The position numbers and the translations under genes were made by a program. This document shows positions 45,741 to 58,748 of a DNA stretch of 64,000 nt, in pieces. Below the pieces are notes generated by a model, which was given only the letters and a program-made list of their open reading frames with translations, was not told the DNA's origin and did not search any database. Positions within the stretch are counted from its first letter, which is position 1. Each line of letters starts with the position of its first letter. Source of the DNA: Desmodus rotundus (Eukaryota; Chordata; Mammalia; Chiroptera; Phyllostomidae); NCBI RefSeq assembly GCF_022682495.2, contig NC_071391.1, forward strand, positions 114,497,195 through 114,561,194, read 5' to 3'.

Positions 45741-46549
45741 TGAAAGTCCAAGAGTTCAGGAATCTCTGCCAGAAACCAGGAAAAACAAGCATATTTCTTA
45801 TAATAATTCATAATGTCACATTGTTCATTGTTTAACTTCTTTTGAGTCTCTGAGGATACCAATAAAAGTATTAATGTTTATGCTACTTTTTCAATGTTCT
45901 GAATTTTGTTTCTGCATCTTCTTTTATGATTTTGGTCTATTTAATCTTACTTTTATTTCCAGCTTCATTGAATTGTTTTGTGATTATTGAGTATCCTTTA
46001 ATATTTTAGATTTAATAATATCACCCTTAACAAACTGTTTTAAAACTTTAAGGTACATACCTCAAAATTTTGAAATATTATATGTAGAAAGAAAGAGAGA
46101 GAAGAGACTGATTTATGGCAAGGAACAGGCTTATGCAGTTGTGTGGGCTGGCCAGGCAAGTCTGAAATCTTCAGGAGAGGCCAGCAGGGCGTGGGGAAGG
46201 GCAGGCTAGTGAATCTGTGGCAGAAACTGAAGCTGCAGTCCACAGGTACAATTTCTTCTTCTTCAGGGAAACCCTGAGGAAACCCTTCTCTTAAAACCAG
46301 TTTAAACCAGTTGACCCTTTAAATCAGGCCAACCAGGTTATCAAGGGCAATCTCCTTTCTCCAAATCAATGTACTGTAGATGCGAATTGCCCCTACGAAG
46401 TACTTTTACAGCAGCAACACTTAGATTGGTGGACAATCGAATCACTGGGGCTGCGGCTTAACCGAGGTGACTGTAAAACTGACCATCACAAGGGACAGAA
46501 CACCTACCTCTTTCTGCAAGGGGACAGAAAGGATAAAGACTCTAATACT

Positions 46550-46705
46550 GTAATAGTTAAAAACATGAACTCAAATCTGGAGTGAGACTACCTGGGCTCA
46601 AAGTCTAGTTCATCTACCTATTGGCTGCATTACGTAACTTTTCTGAGCTTCAATTTCCTGAACTGTAAAATGGGAATAATAATTATAAGTTCCTGGGCAG
46701 GGAAT
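46550..46705 (+). repeat. MIR SINE
   Basis: One of the better MIR copies: 'tctggagtgagactacctgggctcaaagtctagttcatctac', 'ttggctgcattacgtaacttttctgagcttcaatttcctgaactgtaaaatgggaataataat'. The consensus order is fully kept. Confidence 0.85.
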
Positions 46706-48639
46706 AATAATTATACATCACTTGGCAGGGTGTGTGAAGGGGAAGGTGAACATGTTTAAAGCACGATCAGAACATTGCCGGTCACACCGAGGAGGGTTTG
46801 CTGCGGTCGCCGCTGTTGCAGTCACTACCACTGGTTTCTCAGAATTCTGGCTGTGGTGCGAGGGAAAGTAAAGTGAAGGGATCAACTGTTTCACATATAA
46901 GTTCTCAATTAACTTTTTTTCCCATAATGCCAGTGTGTTCATGTCCAAGTCTCTCTGATACTTGGGAAAGGAAACTAACTTCCCCCTTCGATATAGCCCG
47001 CTCCACAAGTAACACGAGTAAAACAGTCTCTGGTTGTCTCAACGTGTTTTGTGTTTCAGGGATGTGTTTGTATTTCTTATTTGAAGACAGCCCATCTCTT
47101 TCATTCTATTGTCTGTTCATGTACATTTTATTCCCTTTGTGTCAGTTTAATAGAATCACAGGGTGAGATAACACAAAGTAGCAGATTGTCACATCGGAGT
47201 CACAAGAATCAGAGGGGAAAATATAATTAGTCAGCTTGGAGGAACACAAGGTATAAACACAGTGTGTACCTCATTTTAATGTCCATGCATTGTTAAAAAT
47301 TACTCTATCAGAAACTACAAAATAAAAATGACCATAATGGATAATTATAATCATTAAAATAATAAAAATGACTACAGTTATAACTTTTAGGATGTGGCCA
47401 AGCCACATTTTTTTCTGTTCTCCAGAAAAAAAAAATTGTTTTCTATTTAATTTCATTACTTGCAAATAAACATAGGTAAACAAACTAAACATATAATCTT
47501 AAGATAGCCAAATTTAAAAACATTGACAATAACATAAATGGACTTAAAATGAGAAAGGAAACATAGAGCTATTGAGACATTTGCAAAAATGCATAAGCCT
47601 CATAAAGAAATCCATCTCACAAAAGCCTTTATGTTGCTTCACAAAACAAAACAAAGCAAAACAAAACAAAAGAAAAAACACATTTTGAAAACCACAGAGA
47701 GATTCATGCTTTCTACAATATTTAAACTCTTCTGGACCACACAGAAAGAAGTAGATCTACTATTTCTGCTTACAGAGTTAAACAAATTAGTTTATTTGAG
47801 TATTGTGGCAAAATTTCTCAATAAAATGTTGGCAAATAATATCAATAATGATAACAGCTGCAATGAATATTCAACATTATGACATGAACAGATATAATTT
47901 ATCATAACTTGTCAGAATAATCAATTCATCAATTGATAAATTCATCAATTGATGAGAAAAATCATCAATTCATTTGAATAGATTTAAAATAAATAAAATA
48001 TAATAAGAAATAAGTTCCAAAATATTTTTAGCAAAATGGAGATAGAAGGACATTTATTTAATGTAGTAAAAGAAAAACCAAACTATTTCATGTTTACCAG
48101 CAAACATCATCAACACTGAACACTCCTATTAAAATCTGCCACAGGAGAAAAATGTTTTACCACACACATTGACACTACCGGAGAAATACAAACCAATGTA
48201 AACTTTAGTATTACAATCAACAAATTTATTTGGGATTTAAAATATACCACAATAGTTAAATGACCTATCAAATTCATTTAGAAACAAGAAGGTATGTTTC
48301 TTGTTGCTATACTTGCTAAATACCACTATGCTGATATAATCTTACTTTGATTATAACTAAATCCTTTGGGTTTGTCTTTTTTTCTTTTACTTTTTTTCCT
48401 TTAGGCTCATCATTGTATTTTGTTCACTTAGTAAGTTTGCATACAGAACAAAATCACTTTTATCTGGTAGAAGCCTCTGAATTTAGAGAAATGCATCAGT
48501 TGGGTAGTTACTTCCACAATCAACACTCAGAAGAGTCTCAATATCCCCCCCAAATTTCTTCTTTAGCTTCTGTGTAAGCAACCCTTCCAGTACACCAATA
48601 TTGATCAACTACTGATTTTCTTGATCCCATTTCTTTAGG
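46706..48639. other. No gene recognised; simple repeats
   Basis: An AAAAC-type simple repeat lies at about 47641-47672, and a cluster of 'attcatcaattgat' words at about 47925-47965 forms small palindromes. The remainder is AT-rich and unassigned. Confidence 0.55.
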
Positions 48640-48925
48640 CTTTCCTGGAATCTCATATAAACAAAATCATAGACTATGTAACCTTTTGAGTCTGACTGCT
48701 TTCACTTACCACAATATATTTAATTTCATTGATACGGTAGCATGTGGCAGTGTGTTCCTTTTTATTGTTGAGTGGTATTCCACTGTATAGATGTACACAG
48801 TTTCTTTATCCATTTCTAAGTTGAAGGATATCAATAATTTTTCTGCTTTTTGACATCATGAATAAAGCTGTTATTAACAACTACATAAAGGCTTTGGTGT
48901 AAGTATAACTTCTCAGTTCTCTCAG
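48640..48925 (-). mobile_element. Old L1 3' fragment (minus strand)
   Basis: The plus-strand text 'gagtggtattccactgtatagatgtacacagtttctttatccattt' and 'catcatgaataaagctgttattaaca' is antisense L1 ORF2 C-terminal sequence. It overlaps in L1 coordinates with the neighbouring plus-strand piece, so it is a separate insertion rather than an inversion. Confidence 0.75.
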
Positions 48926-48954
48926 ACAATACAATGGAGCAAAGGCAATACTTA

Positions 48955-50370
48955 AGAAATGGTCCTGAGGAAACCAGACATCCACACACCAAAAAAGTGA
49001 ATCTAGACACAAACCTTACATCCTCCCCAAAAATTAACTCAAAATGGATCTAAATGTAAAACACAAAACTATAAAACTTCTAGAAGAAAACATAGGAGAA
49101 AGACCTTGGGTATAATGATATCTTTTTAGCTAGAACACCGCAGACACAAACCCATGAAAGAAATAGTGGGTAGCTGGACTTCACTAAAATTAAAAACTGC
49201 TCTGTGAAAAACAATATCAAGAAAATTAGAAGACAAGCCACAGACTGGGAAAAATATTTGCAAAAACCCAATCTGATAAAAGGACTGCTATGCAAAATAT
49301 ACAAAGAACATTTACAACTCAACAATAAGAAAACAAACAACCCAAATAAAAATCTGGCCAATTAACCAACACCTGAACAAGGAAGATACATGGATGGCAG
49401 ATAAGCATATGGAATGATTTCCATATATATGTCATCAAGAGAAATGTAAATTAAAATACCAGCATTCCATTACACACCTATTAGGATAGCCAAAATCCAG
49501 AACACTAATAATATCAAAGGATGGCAACAGGAATTCTCATACCTTACAGGTGGACAAGCAAAATGGTACAGTCACTTTGGGAGAGAGTTTGGCAGTTTTT
49601 TATAAAAGTAAACCTTCTCTTTTCATTAAAATCCTGGTATTTGGTATTGGTATTTATCCAATACCAATATTGGATATAGCAACATTGGTATTTATCCAAA
49701 GGAGTTGAAAACTTCTGTCCAGACAAAAACTAGCTTGTAGTAGTTTATAAAAACTTTTTCTATAATTGCCCAAACTTGTAAGAAATTAAGACATCCTTCA
49801 GTAAGTGAATGGATCAATAAACTGTGGTACATCCAGACAATAGAATATTATTCAGCACTAAAAAGACGTGAACTGTCAAGCCATGATAGACATGGAGGAA
49901 ATTTAAATGCGTTAGTGAAAGGAGCCAGTCTCAAAAGGCTTCATACTATATCATTCCAACTGTATAGCATTCTTGAAAAGGCAAACCTGTGGATGTAACA
50001 AAGAGGTCAGTGCTTTCCAGGGGTGAGTGGAAGAAGGCAGAGCTGAATAGGCCAAGCACAGGGCAGTGAAAATATTAGTGTATTATAGTGATGGATACAT
50101 GTCATTACATATTTGTACAAACCCATAGACTATATAAGACTAAGAGTAAACCCTAAGGTAAACTATAAACTTTGAGTGATTATGATTGATCAGTATAGAT
50201 TTATCCTTAATAACAAACGTGCCATTCTGGTGAGTGATGTTAATAATGGGACAGGCTATGTATGTGTAGAAGCAGGGAATATTTGGAAAATCTCTGCATA
50301 TTTCTCTCAGTTTTATTGTAGGTCTAAATCTGCTCTAAAAAAACAAAGTCTTAAAAATCATAGCATATTT
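48955..50370 (+). mobile_element. Old L1 ORF2 C-terminus and 3' UTR (plus strand)
   Basis: 'ctcaaaatggatctaaatgt', 'gaagaaaacataggagaaag', 'agacaagccacagactggga', 'caccattacac'-like and 'gaatggatcaataaactgtgg' blocks occur in L1 order. A 3' UTR-like section follows ('tgatggatacatgtcattac', 'ctgctctaaaaaaacaaag'). Highly mutated, so an old mammalian L1 lineage. Confidence 0.8.
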
Positions 50371-50985
50371 TATAAGTAGCATGCTTCTTTAAACAGTTAT
50401 ACTATATTTGAATAAATAAAAAAATGTCAGAAAACAGAGCATTTGGATAAAAACAGAATTCACCTTTATAAACCTATACAAAAATATATTTTCTCCTTTA
50501 ACTATTAAGCCAAATTCTGCTTTTTATGCCTGATGAAAGTTATTATTATTACTTTTGCCTAGTTTGCTACCTGTATCAAGAGAACAAATGAAATGAAAAG
50601 AATTAACACATAGCTTCTCGGTTATGACTTCATTACCTTCTCTGGAACACAAAATTGTAAGTTAATTGGGAGGCAGAATTAATGAGAAGAGAATAAATGT
50701 ATTTCAAATAGTTCTTTCACTGGAAATCTCACCTCGAGCATGTGTTGTTTTCTGTTGTTACAAGCAGTTATTGCAAATGGTAATCAACTGTGGGACCTCC
50801 TTTTTGCATACATACTTCTTCCTTTAATCACATGGGGCTCGCTTATTCATATACAGTTTGGTTTCCTTTACATAAATATCTATTGAAATCATGCTATGAA
50901 TGATAAGAAATTGACCCATACACCAGCTCCTTCCCTTTCCAATCTTCTCAAATATAATATTTGAGATGTGTCTTTGCGTGGGAGC
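50371..50985. other. No gene recognised
   Basis: Unassigned AT-rich sequence between old L1 pieces. Confidence 0.6.
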
Positions 50986-50989
50986 AGGG

Positions 50990-51815
50990 AATATTTGAGA
51001 AATATCTTTGATTCCAAGATTTGTTTAGCATTACAACAGCAAACAATGTACTTCACCACATTAAAAGAATAAAAGAGAAAATTATATACCAACTAGGAAA
51101 AAAATCTGATAAAAATAAATAAAAACAAAATTGATAGAAATAAAATGTTCAATGAAAAACTCTTAACTAAGGATAGAAAGGAAGGTCCTTAATAAGATGA
51201 AAGCTATCTGTTAACAAAACAAACAATATTTAATTTATCATAGGAAATCAGGAAAGAAATAGGATGAGTGCTGTCACTACTTATATTCCATATTATATTG
51301 AAAGTTTTAACTAATACACAAAGGTAAGAAAAATTAAAGGTATAAAGACCTTTAATGAATTGGACAATTTAACAATGTAACAAATCCAATGTTTTCAAAC
51401 TGACTGATACACAGCATAATCTTTTTAAAAAATATCTATTTTTATATTCATCTTATTGACAAAAGGTGGTTTCATTAATTTCTTTACATTTCAATTATAA
51501 TGTCCATTGTTGAAGAACATTAAATTAAGACATTCTGTTAGAAATTTATATTCAACGGTCCTTCTGAAAATCACATTGACCATATATATATATAAATAAA
51601 GCCTCAAAATGCATATATCATTTGACATCGCAGTTCTACACCTAGAACAAAGACTAAGAAATTTCATGGTCCTTTGTCTGCATTTTATCTGCAAATCTGA
51701 TTTAGATATTCATTGCTGCTTTATTTATTATAATTTGAACAGAAACAACCTGATTGTTCACCATTAGGGGATTGTTTGGTAGCACATTATGTGGCCACTT
51801 AAAATTTGAAGTATA
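50990..51815 (+). mobile_element. Old L1 fragment, part 1
   Basis: 'caccacattaaaagaataaaagagaaaattata' to 'ctgtcactacttatattcca', then 'tacacaaaggtaagaaaaat' is L1 RT-region sequence with internal losses. 51600-51815 resembles the later ORF2 block around 'ggtagcacattatgtggcca'. Confidence 0.65.
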
Positions 51816-51823
51816 TGATGAAT

Positions 51824-52075
51824 TTTTGAAACATTTTTTGATTGTTGTTCAAGTACAATTGTCTCTATTTCCCCCCCAATCCCCCTCACCCCACCTGACC
51901 CCACTTCCCACCCTTGATCCTATCCCCCTTTGGTTTTGTCCATGTGTCCTTTATAGATGTTCCTGAAAACCCTTCCCCCTGTCCCCCCATTGTCTGCTCC
52001 CACCTCCCCTCTGGTTACTGTCAGTGTGTTCTTAAATTCAATGTCTGGATACACAGTTTGATCATAACCCAAACC
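51824..52075 (-). mobile_element. Bat-type L1 3'-end fragment (minus strand)
   Basis: The plus-strand text 'tgttgttcaagtacaattgtctc', C-rich runs, 'cttgatcctatccccctttg', 'ttttgtccatgtgtccttta', then 'cctctggttactgtcagtgtg' is the antisense of the L1 3' end type seen at 36425. It appears inserted in older L1 sequence. Confidence 0.78.
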
Positions 52076-52149
52076 CCAGTAAGATTTTGTTGTTGCTATT
52101 TGACTGATTGCTATTTACTATCGTGTAAAACAATAAACTAATCTAATAT

Positions 52150-53010
52150 TTAAATGTCCTGCAAAATTCCAAATATAGTTAAAATTTTAGAAGATAAATA
52201 ACATGGAAGAAAACAATTACAATATATAAGCAAATGCATTATTATCCCAAATATTAAAAAAATCTATGAATTTATAGAAAGACAGCCCCATAGGAAGATG
52301 GACAAAATATTTCAACGGGAATCTCACACAAGAATATAGTCAAGTGAACAGTAATAAAAAAAATAGGTGCTCTACTTCATTTGCCCACGTGCAAATTAAA
52401 ACCACATTCAACTACTTCTAAGCACTTGCCAGGATGGAAAAATGAAGATTGACAATTCTAATATTGACAAGGATATGGATTAACCAGTGTCTCAATTCTT
52501 CCTGGTAGGAAAGCAAAAGGGTAATAATGCCTTAGAAGGCAGTTTGCTCATCTGGGCTAAGTTGAAGGTGTCCAGTCATCATAGCATCCAAGCACAATGA
52601 CCCAACATGCATATGTACGGTGTTACTAACAGCAGCATTGTTTGTAACGGCTGACCCCTGAAAACAGCTGAACTGTGTTAGTGGGGACAAAATGACAGTT
52701 ATAGTGGGGTGGACAAAGAAATTACTATATTTTCAATCTGTAGAATATTATATAGCAACGAAAATAAGTGAGTTACTACTACACAAAACAACATGAGGGG
52801 GAAAAACCTTCAGATGCAAAAAAAATGCATATTGTCTGCTTTCCTTCAAGCTCAAAAACAGGAAAGTCTGGAAATAAAAGTGTGGAATCAGTTACTAGAA
52901 GGTTGCATAAAGGATATTTCTAGGGTGTTGTGATTATTCTATTTTTTAACCTGGGTTGTAGTTACATGAGTATATTTACTTTGCTATAGTGTTTTGAGTC
53001 ACATTGTTTA
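52150..53010 (+). mobile_element. Old L1 fragment, part 2
   Basis: 'ggaagatggacaaaatatttcaac' through 'tgccaggatggaaaaatgaaga' and 'ctgtagaatattatatagcaacg' to a 3' UTR-like section ('gggttgtagttacatgagtatatttactttg') follow L1 ORF2 C-terminus order. With 50990-51815 it is probably one old element split by the younger 51824 insertion. Confidence 0.65.
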
Positions 53011-53386
53011 AAATTAGTATACTCTTCTGTATTTATGTTACATTCAAGATAGTATTAACTGGCAGGTTGAACCCACTTTCTCATCTCTAATCTACAGGAA
53101 TGAAGACTCAAGAGGGATTTATTAAATTTGTTAAGCTAAAAAAAAACTATAATTTTAATATACTGAGGAAATAGGTACATAGTATTATAACACCTATATT
53201 ATAATATTTTGTTGTCATCTAATATTGTTCCTTATAACACTGGTTTTATGAATGTTTGTTTTTTCCTTTTTTTCTCTCATTTGAAGAGATTCTCATTAAG
53301 GTAGCAAGGTAAATATATATTTACCTTCATCTAAGATAGCACTTAGGATGAAAAATCTCCTTTAACTTTCTGTTACTTACCTTATC

Positions 53387-53523
53387 TTGCCGTATTTAAT
53401 GCTCACTTTTTTGCCCAAATTTTTGAGGGAACAATAAGGATGTGCATTATACATGGGCATAGTTTTTACATAATCCTGTGTATAATGTACACAAAAATGT
53501 GGGTGTGCATCATATATGGCAAA
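53387..53523. mobile_element. Possible small MITE with imperfect inverted ends
   Basis: The left end 'cttgccgtatttaatgc' and the reversed right end 'tttgccatatatgatgc' match at about 13 of 17 positions, and 'aatgctcac'/'gtgtgcat' continue the symmetry. The interior has a 'catgggcatagtttttac' stretch and no frame. No clean target duplication is visible. Confidence 0.45.
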
Positions 53524-56500
53524 CTACAGTATGTTGAGAATACATTCATTTGAAGTGTTTCCTATTACTTAATGAATGTCTTCTGATTTAAATTTTGTCA
53601 TATCTGTGCCTACTTAGCAACATTACTTTTTTTCACTTATGGATATTTAGTAAGCCCCTTCCTGTTGTGAAATTTCATGCTTGAGCAAATGTCGACCTCC
53701 GCCTGAGTGCTTCCCCTTCCCTCTGCCTAGATGGGTGGGTACACGTCCGCTCACAGTTTCAGTTGATTGGGTACGTATCTTTGTAACAGAAGCTCTTTGT
53801 GTCCTGATGTCCTTAGTGACAGTTTTCATAAAACATGTGCCCTCTTAAATACCTCTGAAATGAGGACTAGTGTCTGTTAATAATCAGTCACAAAAACAGG
53901 GACCAGCAAAATGTAGATGTTCAAATGTTTATTGAATCAATAAATGGTAAGGAAGGTTACCAGTTAGGACAGTGTTTAGATACAAGTAATAAAAACTGAT
54001 GAATTGTGCCTGGAAAGATAGGAGCTCACTGTTCTCACAGAAAGTCCAGGGGCAGGCAATACTGTCAGTGGTTCAGTGGCTCAGCAATGCACTCAAGGCT
54101 TTAGGCTCTCACTGTCTTTCCTTTTTGCTATTCATAGCCTCAGAGATTTTACTCCTCAGGTATGCCCTTGACAACAAGTTTCAAGATGGCAGCGCAGACC
54201 CAGACCTCATGTTATCTATGCCCTTGTGAAGGATGTGCATAACAACAACAACGACAACAAAAAGATTTGTATAAACTCCCAGAAAATGTCATTGTTCAGA
54301 GCTGGGTCACATTATCACCCCTGGCTACAAAAGAGGATAAGAAAGTCAGTATATCACGCTTTCCTGCTGTATAGTAAAAGACAGATAATGGAGATAATTA
54401 GGCATGACTTTTGGGTTAATTAATACATCTGCCTTCTACAAAGTGAAAATGTAGATTTCCACCTGTGAATGTGGACACAGAGTTTATACGTACTTGTTAG
54501 TGAACTGATGGCTTTTCAGCTTTTTTATTAATGTATCCCCAAACAGCATCAAACCCACCAACTTTCCCTAAAGACAAGAACATCACTGGGCAATATTCCA
54601 AACCCTTTTGTATTAACCAACATGAACATGTCTGAAATAATAAACCACACAGAGGGGATAAAAAGTTTCCATGAAAATTAAATGTAAACAGACAGAAGAA
54701 ATAAAGCAGAGTATAGCAAGTATATCACGTGATTTCTGCCTGGCTTTTCTCAAACTTAGTAATTCTTTTTGCTCTGGCATGTGTATCATTCATTTTTCAT
54801 TCAGCACAGACAAATTGAACTACTGGACATTAGATAACAGCTGTAATTTTAAATCATTTCACAGTTTACAGCCTTAAGGGCTAATGTTATAACAGAATCA
54901 AATTAATCTATCTGGATTTTAAAATAATAAAGCAGTTTACTCGTACCTTTGTCTATTGCTGGACATCTACTACACTTGAATCCTGATAATATCCAGACTC
55001 TAAAAATGTAGTCTTACATGGAGTTATGTTTATCATTGGGGAATTAAAGGTTAGACAAACCATTAAGTAATCTCAGAGATTTCTGCATATTACGCCACAA
55101 GAATCCAATATATTTTTTGACATTGAAAAGACCTACTGTACTTAAAACCATTGAGAGTAACTAATGCATCAGTTTAATAATTCAAAATTACACTATTGAA
55201 TGACTCACTAATTTTAGCCTTGTCATCATCACTCTTCCATAAAAATGGAGTATCAGAAAATACAAAAAAAAACACAAGAGTTTTGTAGAGAATAAATTCA
55301 CTGCCTAGATAATTCCAGGTTGCTAATGAGCAGTGGTCTTGCCTACCTGGGTAGATTTATTCTTTTCCAAACACAAATAACAAAAAATGAAGAAAACAGG
55401 TTCATCATCCTTTCCACAATTCTCATTGAAGAAAAAAGTAGACTATATAGTCAATGGACAAAAATATTTGTAATCCCACCAGGGACAGGCAATCACAGAT
55501 TGTCCTTTGTCACCATCCTAACGCCGTGACCCTTCCATAACTATTTTCTGATTCTAGATTTCTGACCATGTGAGCATGTGTGTGTGTGTGTCTATGCACA
55601 CTGTCGTACCTCTCTTTTGGAAACTGCTTTTCCTCTCTGTGTGAATAGATACATTGTATATTTATAAAAGTTACTTTTAATAAATATATTGTTTAGGCGT
55701 TATATAATTCATTTTATGTTTTTTATTTTACTTTTTAGGATATATTTCCAAAATAAAATGACTCTACACTATTTTGAATATTACTAAATTGTAGGCCAGA
55801 AAGATTTTACCAAAATAACCTCCCACAGAGTGACCAATTTTGTATATCATGACCTATGTCTTTTTTTTCTTTTTATAAATTTAATTTGGGAAATGAGAGC
55901 ATATTACTAGTAATGTGAGTTGGATATAATAAAATTTAAGCATGGTTACAATAATTTGTCCGGGTGGTTAATGACTTTTAATAAACTTCATGAGATCGGA
56001 AACCCAAGTGAAACCACTATGGATTCAAAATCTAACACAGTAGAAAACATATAGTAGAAAGCTAGTAAATACTTACTGAATATACAGATTAAATTCATGA
56101 GGATTTTGTTCTTTTTCTAATTTCTTATTTATATGTTAGGCTCAGTCTTCTTTTTGGGGATCTTCTTTCTGCTATTTTAAATGAAATATATTTTTATAAA
56201 ATTCCAAACGATTCCATTTTCATATATGTTATAAATATTGTTTCACAGACTACATGATTTTTTCTTGTTTACTAAATTTAATTCTAACTGGAATAAAGTT
56301 TTCCAAGCTTAAAAGTAATAGAATCACAAAAATAAAACACAGGTAAATTTTTGTATAATTTAAGTTTAGTAAAGAGCTGACCCAAAGTCCAAAACAATAA
56401 AAGAAAATATACTTGATGTGACAATATAACGATGGCCAAAAAACACCAAATATATGAGTTAGAACAGCAATGTCAAACAAAAGAATATATTTTTAATACT

Positions 56501-57319
56501 GTAAAGATGACAGTGTTATTGGACTTAAAACACCAATCCCTAAAACACAAGCAAAGCATAAAAATGAGATTTCATAATTGCTAATGAATTATCGGGTTTT
56601 GGTGATAAGCTAATGAGTGCAAATAAAATACAGTTGCTATAAGCTCGCTCCCAAGAATCTTTATCATTACCAAAGTGTAAAATATCACAATTTTCAAAAT
56701 TACTATGGGTGTGCAGCAATGAAATGAACACATTCATTTACTATTGTTGAGAGTGAAAGGCATTTCGACCAAATGTGTTGACAACATCAAATACGTAGCA
56801 TGAAGTTGGCATTGGTTGTGATATAAACTTGCAACCCACACACCGTTTAAGAGATGCATTAGTCTTTCATAAAGGGTGAGGGGAAGCTAAAGGAAATATA
56901 TGAAATGTAATTCACAAGCGAGGGCAGATAAGAAAACTTTTGAGTTCTTCTTGCAGGTGTGAATAGAAGACATAACTCTTTGTTCCACTAAGAATCCAGC
57001 CATTAACTATTGGATCGGTCACACTGTTTCTAAGGACAAACCATAATTCTCAGGAAAAATGCAATCAGCCCACAAAAAACCATGATTTCCCTAATTACTC
57101 AGAGGTTTCCAAGGCCATGTCACTTGCAGAATAGGAAGTACTGTACTACTTGTTACACACTACACTATAGCTTCTTCCCCTCTCCGGCCGGAAATACTCC
57201 TGAAAATTGGTCCACTACTGCATTTTGTTCCTCTTAACAATAATTCCCTTAGCAACACAAAAATCTGTAGAAGCTTTCAAATTAAATTGTCAAGGGGCCA
57301 ATTAAACTCTAAATATACC
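53524..57319. other. No gene recognised; long unassigned stretch
   Basis: AT-rich sequence, frequent stops. A short (TG)n run lies near 55577-55591. No family recognised. Confidence 0.55.
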
Positions 57320-57435
57320 ATTATTTGCCCCTAGAGCATATTAGAATCACCTGGGCAGCTTTCACAACTAGAACGTCCAGAACTCTTCCCCAGACGATTC
57401 CATCAGAATTTCTGAGAGTTGGAGGGGAACAGGCA
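57320..57435 (+). repeat. hAT-Charlie (MER-type) fragment
   Basis: 'catattagaatcacctgggcagcttt' to 'cccagacgattccatcagaatttctgagag' is the 5' half of the MER-type element also present at 36872. Confidence 0.65.
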
Positions 57436-57690
57436 GCCAAAAGTTTTTAAGCTCAATGGATGATAATGATGCAAGATAAATATAAAGAATATTGCTCTAT
57501 AGGAAAGGGGAGTAATGATGTTCTTCAAGATCATCTATTTATCTATATCAACCTATTGTCAATTTTCTTTGATACCATCTGTTAACATTACAAAATAAAC
57601 ACATCAAAATTTTATTAGGACTAAAGCTTCCCTTTCCTTCTTACAAATCTGTCTCTTATTTCAGCCAAAGTTTTTCCTCAAAGGATCCTG

Positions 57691-57960
57691 TTGACGCCAC
57701 TAGATAAAGTCTACCTGCATTTGAATAAAGTTTATTTTAAAGCTTATTTTATGTACTTGTGGAAACAAAGAAGAAGACATACCAAGAGGACCATGGAGGA
57801 GACGATGCATCTTGGGAAGAAGGTGTTAAAGAGGACATTCCAGGATATTTTCTCATACCAAGATTTTGAAGAGTGTTTAAGAAAACATGGCTTTGTTCTA
57901 GGCGGGTTGCTTTCAGCAGGCCAGGTTGATTCTATAATTGGGTATCTGAATAAATCTTAA
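57691..57960 (+). other. Unassigned 89-residue open frame, probably non-coding
   Basis: The frame starts MTPLDKVYLHLNKVYFKAYF, has a basic middle (KQRRRHTKRT) and a C-terminal half with plausible amphipathic character ending GYLNKS. I recognise no family. No Kozak context or splice pattern stands out. Length and composition are within chance for this AT-rich window, though its second half looks slightly more protein-like than other frames here. An unrecognised repeat or processed-gene fragment is the alternative. Confidence 0.15.
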
Positions 57961-58581
57961 CAAGAGGCAGGAGGAACAAAGCTAGGTTAAAAGCTGTGAT
58001 TGGTGAGAAGTAGTATCTTCTCCTGTTAGCCAGGAAAGATGGCTATGGGTCACTTTTTTGAACTGGACAGGGTTCTTGTTTTCATCTCCGATCAGACATA
58101 ATTATGGAGTGGTCTCGTTTCTGTTTTCTCTCATTTACGATCACACAGAAACCTTGTCTAAGGTTGGTGCTCTGTGAAATTATGTTCAACAGAAAAACAC
58201 CACAAGAGTGCCAGGCCAACTTCCATTGTTGGGGGAGCTCCCACCAGTAATCTCATTTGTCCTAGTCCCTCAATCTCTATACGTCAGCCACGCTGAAATT
58301 ATTGCTGCCCATTCAGCACAGAATATTTATTTCATACCATGGCCTCTGCCCTGCTGCCACTTCCTGCTGGAGACATAACTCTCTCAGATCTTCACACGAC
58401 TGATGTCTCCCTACTCCGTGTTAAATCAAATATCATCTCTTCAGAGGTACTTTCCATGACTATTTTAGCCAAAGCATCCCTCTCCCCAATAATTGCTAAC
58501 TCAGTACCAGAGTTTTTCTGCAGTGCTCTTAATTCAGAATGCATTTTTATCTTTCTTTTTTAAAAATTTATATACATATTT
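57961..58581. other. No gene recognised
   Basis: Unassigned sequence. The part from 57960 to 58200 is more balanced in composition and may be an old repeat I cannot name. Confidence 0.5.
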
Positions 58582-58748
58582 GCTCTGACTGGTGTGGCTC
58601 AGGGGATTGAGTGCCGTCCTGTGAACCAAAGGGTCGCTGGTTTGATTCCCAGTAGGGGGAGTGTGAGAGGCAACCACAGATTGATGTTTCTCTCCCTCCC
58701 TCTCTCCCTTCCCCTTTCTAAAAATAAATAAATAAAATCTTTAAAAAA
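58582..58748 (+). repeat. Ves-type tRNA-derived SINE, internally shortened
   Basis: It starts 'gctctgactggtgtggctca', has 'aaccaaagggtcgctggttt' and the 'gatgtttctctccctccctc' tail with AAATAAATAAATAAA. The usual 'gcacatgcctgggttg' segment is missing, so it is about 40 bp shorter than the copies at 3616 and 27947. Target duplication is unclear in the flanking TA-rich DNA. Confidence 0.88.

Noticed and set aside
46798..47166. 122-aa plus-strand open frame as a possible small gene
   Set aside because: No motif, no splice context, and an overlapping minus-strand frame of similar quality; nothing separates it from chance.
48640..50370. Opposite-strand L1 pieces read as another twin-priming inversion
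   Set aside because: The two pieces overlap in L1 coordinates (both contain the ORF2 C-terminal end), so they are better explained as separate insertions.
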